This document shows, in pieces, positions 38,401 through 50,400 of a stretch of 64,000 nt of DNA. The DNA comes from Pycnopodia helianthoides. Its lineage: Eukaryota > Echinodermata > Asteroidea > Forcipulatida > Asteriidae. Both the position numbers and the translations under genes were made by a program. The stretch covers positions 3,859,195 through 3,923,194 of the forward strand of contig CM063249.1 of NCBI GenBank assembly GCA_032158295.1. Reading direction: 5' to 3'. How positions within the stretch are numbered: the stretch's first letter is position 1; the number at the start of each line of letters is the position of its first letter. The notes below the pieces were generated by a model, which worked only from the letters and a program-made list of their open reading frames with translations, ran no database searches and was not told where the DNA came from.

Positions 38401-41400
38401 AAACGAAAAAATATATATGAGGGCGACTGAGGGCAGAGCATGCAGGAGGGGAACAAAACCAAATGGGAAGGACAACCAGGAGGGAAAAAAACAATGACAA
38501 ATCATGCGGGTCAGGGGCAACAAAAGTAAACTAAATTACTGTTGCTGGGAAGTATGCTGCCCCCACGAATGACCAACAAACACAATGAACACAGAAAACA
38601 ACAATAGGAGAAACCAAGCAGGGGCTCGTTCTCGACCTGCATGTACATTGCACATGTTGAAAATATATGGAGCCTGAATGATATAACCTACTGTGTGTTT
38701 TCAATCAAATATTCATGTACAAAATGCTACCCAGGATTAATTTTCTAGTGAGTTGCTCTTACGGTAAAAGGAAACCAGCTGATAATTATAGAAAATGGGC
38801 CAATGATAATAAATTATGCTGTTTTAGAACCAATTACCCTCCTCTTTCCCTATTCGTACTTTCTTTGCCTGCCCGAGTTAATGAATTGGAGGGGGAAATG
38901 AAGCATCCCCCAACATCAATCATCAATTAATCAAAGCATTTTAATGTCGGTGGAAAGGTGCTGTGCAGGCCGTAGTGAAGTCATACCACAATTTACTACT
39001 ACTACTACTACTACTGTACGTCAACCCCCTTCAAAGATGGAGAAACTAATAATGATAGTAAACGGACTATTTTTGTATAAACGAAAATAACAATTGCCAG
39101 TGGTTTGAATGCGTTGAAGGACATGAAGGAGAAGTGGATCATTCCAAAGTAAATCAACATCGAAGATTGTTTTTTTTCCCGATAATACACCAGTACACAG
39201 GTGGCTGATAAGCACTGTACGTGTGTACTCAATCAAATATTCATTTATCCAGCATTGCAAGCAGGGGGGGGGGGGAAATCCACAGTCATACTACCCGGGT
39301 GGGGTTCGAACCCACAACCTCCCGCATCAATCAAGAATTTGAAATATTAAATAAATCAATCCAAGGTGAAGTCATATCACCATCTACTACATATGCCTCT
39401 CATGGATTTGGCGTTATATAAATGCATTTTTATAATTACTATTATTATTATCATATTGTTTATTAAAATGTACAGTACAGTACGTAAAGGAAATCTGACT
39501 CCCAAAATGGCGTAATTTCAGATTTATCGTGAGTCAGTGATGATGTCGTGAATACAGTGACTTTGGTTAAAAGTGCTTTATGTACAGGCCCTTAAAGGAA
39601 CATTACAGAATTGGTTTTTGCTAACAAACAGTTGCTGGCAGTGTCAGCACTTTATGTAATCCACCATATACATAAACTGACAAACCTGTAGACGTTTGAG
39701 ATCGATCGGCCATCTGGGTCACGAGAAAATAGTGAAAAACCGATTACACATTTGCATGAAATCATATAGGTTCAACAAATGAATAAAACGCTCACTGAGC
39801 GATAAACTCCAATCGGAAAATTAGTTTATTCATTTCTCATCAAATATGACATTTCAGACAGAAATATTTCAAGGGATGTTTTCTACTATCGTCCTCATTA
39901 GACCGTGTAAGTTTTATGTAAATCTGTGATCAAAAGCATATTTTACAATTACCAATTCTGTAATGTTCCTTTAAACATGTTTAAAGCACTTTTAAAGAGG
40001 TGTGCTTTTGGTAATTACTCCACAAGTTAATGACCATCAAAACTTACTTGGTAAAGAGCACGGAGAGCTGTTGATATTGTAAAACATTGTTAGGAACGAC
40101 CCCCTCTGAAGCAATGTAGTTTTAGAGAAAGAGGTAATTTTTCACCCACAAATTTGAATTTGACTAAGAAGGCTTCAGGTACAATATGAAGCCTTTCTCA
40201 GGCATATGAATGCGCAGAATTCTATGCAACAAGGCTGTTTTTTATCTTTCATTTTTTTTTTCCCAAAATGTTCACGGGTTTGTGTGATTTTTTGTTGGGA
40301 TACGCCAAGTGAGGATACTGGTCTTCGACAATTACCAAAAGTATACCCTGCCTTTAAAGGTATTGTACACTTTTGGTAACAGCTCAAAATCAGTGTCCAC
40401 ATTTTGTGTGATTCAACATATGCACAGGAACAAACAAACCTGTGAAAGTTTGAGCTCAATTGGTCATCGAGGTCACGAGAAAATAGTGAAAAGAGACCTT
40501 ATGTTTTCTGTTTTTTCAAACATCAAGTTTTTGTCACGCTACTCATTTCTCAGAAACGATAGCATTTTAGGCAGAAATATTTTATGGAACTCTGTCTACC
40601 TATGTGTGAATCTGTGAAAATTTGTATTTTTCGATCTTACCAATAGTGTATAGGGCCTTTAAGCTTTATGGTTAAGGTGTATTCAACAATTGAATCTAGT
40701 TAACTATTTTTTTATTTATATTTGTATCTTCTCACCCTAGAGTTTCTAAAAGCCGAGGTTGGCGCCTGTCCCATCCGCAAGGCCGAGCTTTTCTGCAGCA
40801 TGTCCCAGTGGGCAGAGGCAAATGGAGCTTATCGGAGGCTACTAAGACAGAGGTTAGTACCCGGGAAGCAATCCCCGGCCGAGTGGTCCAACAGTTAACG
40901 CAATCTAAAACGCAAACTTGAAGCAGCGTAATCGAGCATCGTTTCAAATCACTAAGCCCACACAAAACAAACCACAAAATTAATGAGCATAGTCGGTGAT
41001 AGTATACACATATTGACTGCTTCGAGTGCTACGGTTTAAACTATGACCCTTGAGGTGAACCCGAAGTATTCTTTTTTCATGAGGTGATATCAAGAGGAAA
41101 AGGAGCAGTCTTATCAAAGGGAGTCACAGTTTTAACCAAAGCAGGAGTAAAAGCAGTCAATATCTAGTTTATAACACCCCGTATGATACACTAAAATAAC
41201 TTCCGAGTACCAAGAAGTTGTTTCGGTTGCTATGATTGCTACGGTACACTGGTTGCTATGGGCTTAGTATATGGTTGCTAAGGGTTTAGTGCATCGGTTG
41301 CTAAGGGTATGGTACATTGGTTGCTATTGATATAGTACATTGGTTGCTACGGGTTTGGTACATTGGTTGCTAAGAGTATGGTACATTGGTTGCTAAGGGT

Positions 41401-44400
41401 ATAGTACATTGGTTGCAACCGGTATAGTGTGTTGGTTGCTTCTGATATAATAGGTTGGTCGTTAAGGGTATAGTGACTCGGTTTATAGTGACTCGGTTTA
41501 TAGTGACTCAGTTTATAGTGACTCAGTTTATAGTGACTCGGTTTATAGTGACTTGGTTTATAGTGACTCGGTTTATAGTGACTCAGTTTATAGTGACTCA
41601 GTTTATAGTGACTCGGTTTATAGTGACTTGGTTTATAGTGACTCGGTTTATAGTGACTCGGTTTATAGTGACTCGGTTTATAGTGACTTGGTTTATAGTG
41701 ACTCGGTTTATAGTGACTCGGTTTATAGTGACTCAGTTTATAGTGACTCGGTTTATAGTGACTCGGTTTGTAGTGACTCGGTTTATAGTGACTCGGTTTA
41801 TAGTGACTCGGTTTATAGTGACTCGGTTTATAGTGACCTGTTTTCTTCCTCCATGCTTGGTCTTAACCGGCCGTTTAAAACCTTACAGGGTTGTGGCTGT
41901 GCGATAAAGGACCATGGTCACGACCTTCCCAGTTTTTCCCGGTTTTAAACGGCCGGTTAAGACTTTGTCGCCACTCTTTTATTCCCTTAATAGTGATATT
42001 GCCTCTTGGCAATGGAGTAGTGTTGTACAAGGATATAGTCGTGAAAGTCTCATTTTATTGTACTTAGACCCGACGAATGGCGGTTTTATCAGCAGTACTT
42101 GAAGTCGGCTCTAGCACTCGTTGACAGTAACTGGTCACCTACAAATGAAAATGAAAGGTATGTATATGGGTTTTGAGGCATTGCATGGTGAGGTATCAAT
42201 ATATATTCGGTTTGTGGTAACACCATGTGTAAAAAATATCTACTTGCTGTGTAGATTTGTTCTTTAGAGAACTTGTCTTGCTATTAACTCTACTTCCGCG
42301 GAGTAGATTTTCGGAATTCGGGAGACTTCTCAGTTCTGAAAAGAACTGTCCTGCTTATTAACTACTACCTGGGCGGGAGGTAGGAAATCGGCCTGGACTA
42401 CTACTTTAGCTTTGTGGATCGGGGGGACTTCTCGTAATTAACTGCACTGCCGCGGAGTGAGTTCTTTTTGGTCTCAACGTTTCGACTAGCTTGCTCTAGT
42501 CATCGTCAGGAGACTGCTAAATAGCAAGACAAGTTCTCTAAAGAACAAATCTACACAGCAAGTAGATATTTTTTACACATGATGTTACCGCAAACCGAAT
42601 ATAGAAAGGTATGTATATATAATAGTAACAACAATAAGTTTGGGTGACACTTCCATGGACCCGTGCACAACAGAGATCTTTCCCTTGACCCTCTCTCTAA
42701 GCACTCCATAAGAGAAAAATCTACTTACTGTACAATCTTGGTGGTGTAGTTGGTAAGACACCTGCTCTGGAATGGCAAAGGTCGTGGGTTCGAGTCCCAC
42801 CCGAGTAATATGCCTGTGGATTTTTTTTTTCACAGAACTCGGGGAAGTACTGAGTAACCAGTGGCTTACACACATCGGTGAAAGAGTAAAACCAAATAAT
42901 ATTCTTTATCCCTGGTGCAAATTTAACATCTATTTAACCTTATTCTTGTTACTTTTTTATGCTTTAGCAGCTCTATGAACATGGGCCCACATGCTTTTGG
43001 TCAATAGGCTGTCTATCTGCGGTTTGGCAAAAAACAGATATTGTTTGAAGGTCAAAAAACCAAACATTTTTAGCATCCCAGCCCGCTTCCTTTTTAGAGG
43101 CCGTTTTTTAATTTTTTTAAATTTTTTTAAATAAATTTTCACGAAAAAGGTCAATTCTAAAATACATAAGATCGTATTTTTGACTTTAGCACACTGTACA
43201 AACACACAGAAAAAAGCTGGCAACCATATCTTGAAAAATAGCCCAGCCGGTTGTCTTGAAAAATGTGTCAGGTGGGCCATTTAAAAAAAAAAAAAAAAAA
43301 GGCACGCCTCCCTTTTTACAAAAAGGCCGGATGCTGAAAGTGTTTTGTTTTTTATTTTGCTTACTGCTAAAACAAAAATGCTTTGAATCGAAGTGTCTTC
43401 CTCTTACATTTGGCGACAGTGACGACATTGTCCAGGCAGACCACACAGTGGACATGGTGTTGGACTTCATCGATGAACTCGCAGCGGCAGACAGGGAAAC
43501 GTCTACAGGGAAGGGCCACACCCCTTCCAGGGGAGTGTCCCTCGCCCGCATGGAGCTACTGAGAATTCTCAAGGAAAGGGGAGCTCAAGATGTGGAAAGA
43601 ACAGGTGAGTGTTGAACCTCAGACTTCTCAACATGCGCCATTTTTGGCATTTGTTTTCCCCGATTTTTGTCCACCCTTTTTTGTTCTAAAGCGTTTGCAT
43701 TGGCTTGATATTTAGCAGAGACCTTCCAATGGGTAAATCTTATCGGTGTCTGCACTTGGATGATTTGACATTAGGTAAACCAACGGAGACGATGATAAAA
43801 CAAACTGACTGACTAAATATAAACACATGAGGGCGCCACGCCAGTGACCTTTTTTTCCTTAAGCAGAAATGAGTGGGAATCCAGTCACAAATGCAAAAAA
43901 AATAGTTAATGGCCTGACGTTTCGGCCCTAGCAGAGTCTTTCTCGAGAAAGCAGAGCCTTCGAGAAAGACTCTGCTAGATTCAAAACGTCAGGCCATTAA
44001 ATATTTTTTTCTTTCATCTTCTGGATTCAGAACAAAGAGAAATGTTTAAGAGTTTTTTTGAGATTCTTCTAGTATGAGACAGATTTATGTAGCACCTTAT
44101 TAGGGTTTACCAGGTGCTGTGGCGCATTCAGCAGCCACTGCCAGAAGCACCGGGACAAACCCCTACACTTAAAAATAAGTGTAACTGGGTTCTTTTACGT
44201 GCATTTCACAATACCTCCCAACCCAAAGCTGAAACAATAGTGGTTAGGTGTCTTGCTTAAAGGACACAGGTGTTCAAGACCAGGAACCCAATTTCATAGA
44301 GCTGCGAAAGCAGAAAAAAAAATTGCTTAACAATTTTCTGCTGAGCAGAAATGAGCAGGGCACCAGTCACAAATTGTACAGGTGACACTGTAATTTGGCT

Positions 44401-47400
44401 GGTAACCGTATTTTGGTAAGCATCATTTTGTTGTGCTGAGCCACTTTCTGTGCTTAAGCAGCTCTATGAAATTGGGCCCAGGACTCAAACCCACACTGCC
44501 GATCAGAACTGAACTCACAGACGCCCCTAACCAATGTACCGTAGCTCCAACATTTTTCTAGTCTGGGTTGCCGAAACGCGGCCCTGAAGTCCCGCAAAGG
44601 CATCTATTTATCAACCAATTACCGAAAGTCCAATTGCGCCCCCAGGCAAGCATTTTTGATGGTTTAATTCCCACAGGCATGCCAGTGGGACCAAAAATGC
44701 TTGACCAATCTTCATTAAGTTCCATCCTCTGGTCGGACAACTAAACACCATCTGTCTTTCTATTGATGTCCAGCCTACTTTTCATGCATTTCAGGGCCAG
44801 GGTTTTAAAAAGCGTAAACTCTGTTTATCTCCCTCGTCCCATTGATTGGTTACCAACTTTATTTGATTGAATGATTTTTTTTTTTTTTATTCCTGAGGGT
44901 TTTTTTTAAAAACAATTTTGGAGGGTGGGAGGGGAGATGGTCTTGCTTTCTTAACACATTGTGAGTGGATAGCCAATTACATCAGGGCAAGCTGGTTGTG
45001 TGTCGCTATCATTAACGACTAAGCCGACACTAATCCCCCCGTAGATGAGCTCTTTCTGGTATTAAGCTCACCCTACATCCAGTTCTTGCGGTCTAGGCTG
45101 CCGAGGTGTTTACATCCAATAACAGGGTCTTAGGGAATGCTTTTCAAATGTAAATTTCTTAACTTGAGGGTGATGACTTCAGATGGATTGCGTCAATGGT
45201 CGTTAAAAGAGTGAAATGAAATTCTAGCTCATCTATGATTCTGTAAACACATCATCCAATCAGCCGTGAAAAATTCAGCGAATTGGGTGGTCGTGCTTCA
45301 GTGATTTGACTGGTGCGTATCCAACACCAGAAAACAACTCGAACAAAGACTATATTTTACTATAAAAAACAATTCATCTTTTTAAATTCTATTTAAACAA
45401 AACTCTTGAAATAAAAATTGTCGATAGCAATTGGGAGTTGGTCTTGGTTTCTTTATATACAATGTGAGTGGATAGCCAATTACACAAGGGCGAGCTGGTT
45501 GTGTGGCACAATCATTAACGACTAAGCCGACACTAATCCCCCCGTAGATGAGCTCTTTCTGGTATTAAGCTCACCCTACATCCAGTTCTTGCGGTCTAGG
45601 CTGCCGAGGTGTTTACATCCAATAACAGGGTCTTAGGGAATGCTTTTCAAATGTAAATTTCTTAATTGACATCAGGTGATGACATCAGGTGGATTGCGTC
45701 ATTGGTTGTTGGAAGAGCGAAATGAAATTCTAGCTCATCTATGATTCTGTAAACACATCATCCAATCAGCCGTGAAAACTTCAGGGAATTGGGTGGTCTT
45801 GATTTAGTGAATAGACTGGGCAAGTCTCATATCAAACACCAGAAAACCACTCAAATGAAGACTATATTTTACTATGAAATCAAATCTTCTTTTTAATTTC
45901 TATTTGTTCAAAACTCTTGAAAACAAAAATACCCATAGCAATTCGTTATAAATGCATTTTCAATTTTGATATGATACAAAGAATTTATGAAAAATTAAAA
46001 ACTTGGGAGGAGGATGCTTATTTTTTATTTTTTATATAATACCGATCCTCTTTTTTGTGGTTAACCTGGGCAGACCAAACTATTCAGACTGTGTACTCAC
46101 AGGGTCAAACTGTAAAGCATCTGCAATGGTTAAAAAATACAGTGTTACCTTAAAATAAGCTTTGTATAAGTTTAATTTGTGTTTAAAATAAAGTTTGAGA
46201 AGTGTGCATGCCTTGACTGCAGTCATTGCTCTACATTTTCTTTAAGACATTGTTGTCCACTCAAGCTTACAGTCCATATTAATTAAATTCAATTTTTATT
46301 GTCCTCTCTTCAAAAAAGATAAGGGAAAATTTACATGTATAAAATTCTTTAAAGCTCCAGAACAGGACAGTTAAATTCTTAAACAAAGAAATTTAATAAA
46401 ATGAGTTAAGACAACAACGATATTTTGACAGTGCAGTACAACATTATATAGAGAACATCGGCAATAGTAAAACACCTCACATCACAGCTGCATCCCCCCC
46501 AACAAACATCGTGATTGGAGACACGAAAAACTTAAGACATTAAAAGCTACAGGTTGTGTATTGACAGACTGATAAAAATTACATAGAGAAATTAGTTTAT
46601 TGTTTTGTGTTCTCACAGGTAATTGCTATTTATATTTTTATTTTACTTCAGTCATTATTTTTTTTTTTGGGGGGGGGGTTTATTTAGCCATGAGCATCTT
46701 TTGTGATGGATACTGGGCATTATAAGTGTTCATATTATTTATTACTACTATTATTATTATTGGGGGTTTCGGTCTGTCCACCGAAACCACCTTTGTTTTC
46801 GTTGAGATTTAAAAAAAAAATTTGACTATTATTATTATACTTCTTTCCGAATAATCTCATAGCATTTACACATGAAATTTGTAATCGTCCATTCTCAGGA
46901 AATACAGTCTTAAAAGACACAAACAATACATCAAACGAAAGCCTGTGCTCTAACTTGGATCCAAAAGTAGTTTGATCAAGGGTTTTTATTCCTTTGTTGA
47001 CGATATTATCGATTTAAAAACATGCATCGTCAAAAAAGCACGATCGCCATGTGTGTACATTGCACGTAAAACACACTGTAAACTGCATACGGGCTGTACC
47101 TACACAGAGAGCCATTATGTGTCACAAGCGAGGCATCGTCGTTCGACCTTTGTACCGGCCTTTCATTCACGCATTATTTTGGTTCGCTGCATCGCTTCTA
47201 TGGTTTAAAATATCCTTTTTGATCTCAGATTTGCATAAAACTTACACGGTCTAATGATGATGATAGGAGAAAACATCCCTTGAAATATGTCTGTCTGAAA
47301 TGCCATATTTGATGAGAAATGAATAAACAAATTTTAAGTCTTACCCTTTTAAATTACGACAGTTTCAACTGCAAGATAAGAGACGCAGATTTATAAACAC

Positions 47401-50400
47401 AAATTTTCCATCGCTTTGCTAATTTGGTTTGGATAGATGTATTTTTTGCGCTGGAGATATATAGAGTATAATTTGCCATTACTAGAGCAGAGGTCTATAC
47501 GTGTCGTGGCCGAGCGGATAAGACCACCGGACTCAAGCTCTGGTGTGTCTGATCAGCAGAGTGTGGCTTTGAGTCCCGGTCGTGACACTTGTGTCCTTGG
47601 GCAAGACACTTAATCATTATTGCTTCGTCCTTCGGATGGGACGTAAAGCCGTAGGTCCCGTGTAGGCATGAACGTAAAAAGAACCCAGTGCACTTATCGT
47701 AAAGAGCAGGGGGTGCGCCCCAGTGTTCCTGGTTTGATTGGCAGCAAACTGCACATTGTAAACCATTACATGGTGCTATGTAAAGGTAAAAAGCTCTCAT
47801 ACTTCAAAACGTCGCTCCACATACCTTGCAGGGAAAAATACTGAGTGCTTTCAGAAGCCCATCAGTTGTGATCAAGTGCTATATAAGACTTGATATTGTT
47901 ATTATACCACAAGACCACCGAGCCGGCCTGATGACACAGGGACAGTTCAAATCATGTAATTAGGAGGAGGGCCCAATTGCATAGAGCTGCTTAACGGCCG
48001 ATTCTGTGCTTACGTACAAGTTTCTATTTCATAGCGATGCTAACCGGAAGCACACGAAAAGGCATGCTAACCTTCCGGTGCTTACTGCACAAAACTGAAT
48101 GTCGTAACAATGCAAATCCATTGTGAATGCACAAGGTGGCCGCCTTATTTTCTTGCTAACTTGTGAAATACGCTAATGCTTTTAAAAGCAATTTTTTCTG
48201 CTACAGTTAGCATGAAAATTTGTTTACCGTTAAGCAGTGCTATGAAATTGGGCCCAGGTACTGCAACAATTTACTAGATGTAACAATTGCATTGGGTATT
48301 GGGGATAAAAACATTAATTTGTTTTTTTCTCCCTACACCTACTCCGGTTGGATTCGAACCCCTGACCTTTGCCATTCTTGAGGAAATGTCTTAACCACCT
48401 CACTGCCAGTATTTTCAACAATTTCCGTGCCCACCAGTGGTATCATTATTTTGAATTTTTGAAGCTTCTTGAGTAATCGTTTTTGTTTGAAAATGTAGGT
48501 AAAACAAGAAAGCGTATCATGGTAGGTGCATGCCTGTGCACTCTTCACAATGGAAAGCCTGGGTGGATAAAAATGTCCGCAGTCCTGCTATCGGAAATTT
48601 TTTTAAAGGAAAATCCGTTCAAAAACAACCGCCATAAGTCTGTCCTGAACAAATTTGCAGACAAACATGTCATCTGACAAAGTAGCTGGAGGCCAGTTGG
48701 AACCACTTGATTTACTTGAAGAAAAAAACCAGGGTTCATTATTGTAACAGTTTTGCTTACTACACATTAACTTGATGTGTGTTTTTTTTTTTTAAACTTC
48801 CCTGTAGGTTCTCCAAAGCGTCTTTTGAAAGGATACTTTGACTTGTTTGGAGATCGGCCTTGTTGCTACGACGACATCAATCAGTTCCTGCCACTTCTTG
48901 CGGTTGGAGACCGTCAACAGTTTGTGGACAGTCTGCTGGATTCGTTAGAGTTAGAGCCTGCTGAAGATGGTATCAAATATGCAACTTCTGTAAGTCCCTT
49001 CAGCAAGTCTCCCCCCTTTCCATCCCCTACCTGCCCCCAAAGAAAGAGAACCCTAACAAACAAACAAACAAATAACCCTCAGGGCAAACAAGCAAATCCA
49101 AAAACGAGAAACGAAAAAATAGTCTAAAAGTTGCTAAGGTCATGATCAAATAGAAACAAGTTCTTTTCTTATGAGTAACCCCCCCCCAAACAAAAAAAGA
49201 CAAACAAAGAAATAAATGAGATAAAAAAGAACTAATAAAAGAATAAATTATAGAAAACAATAACATATATATGTTATTTAAAAAAAATATAAAAAAATGC
49301 AGAATACTGTTGTGACTAATGTCATATGATATTCTACTTGAATATGTTTCCGATTATTTTTCCCTTCAGAACAATCAGCAAAATTGTTTTTTATAGCCTG
49401 AAAAGTTGAAACCATATTTACATGCTGATTAGTCCTTGCACTCAATACTCAAGTGTCCTACCTTTTTTTTTCCAAGGGGAAAAACATTAATATTCCTGCA
49501 GTTGTTGACGTGGTTGAGATACTCGATCTCACCGCAGGATTCTTTCTCTCTTCATTTCCGTTCCGACAGGTGAAGCAGATCTACAGGCATCTGTGCATAC
49601 TGAAGATAAGCCGCCGTTTAGGTCTCCAGGACGAACTGTCTCAGGACGTGAAGTTGTCGCTGGTAGACGAACTCATCAAGCAGAGCGAAGCAGCACTGAA
49701 ATACGGCAAGGAGTTACTGTACACCGATCTACAGTATGGGGACGAATACCTCGTCATGGCCGTTCACTTACTCGTAGACGTTTGGCAGGAATCAGGTAAT
49801 TTCGGTATTCTAAACAGGGGCTCCAAGGTCAAATTTAGTTTTGTGATCCACTTATTTTCCTTTAGTTAGAGTTTGGCAGGATTCAGGTGATTTCAGTATT
49901 CTAAACAGGGGCTCCAAGGTCAAAATTCTGTGGCATTTCAATACAAGCCTCCTTTTGGCTTCTTAAAATAACCCCGTATTGGTTTGTTACTAATCCATTT
50001 CATTATTATAATTTTTTGTTCACTCCGTTCTTGATTGTCTTTGATTTTAATAATTTGTTCAAAATTTCTTTATTTCTCTTTCTTTTTCACCAATATTGAA
50101 ATAGATGTTGAATTGAATTAAGGGAATAAAAGAGTAGCTACTTGGTCTTAATCGGCCGTTTAAAACCTTGCAGGGTCGTGGCCGTGCTATAAAGGATCTT
50201 GCCTTCGGCTCGGTCCTTCATCGCACGGCCAAGATACTGCCGGTTTGAAACGGCTGGTTAAGACCAAGTCACTACTCTTTTATTCCTATTCATAAATGCC
50301 CTTTGTGTTAAAAAAGCCCAATATTGTTGGAAAATTTGTACAACTTTTTTGTTAATTTTTAATTTCTGTCACGTCCTTGGGCCCCGTTTTTAAAGGAATG

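Noticed and set aside
41455..41948. Open frames encoding repetitive SVYSD or RFIVT peptides
   Set aside because: They are the translation of the 15 bp tandem array inside NAA25 intron 7; all frames stay open because the unit length is a multiple of three.
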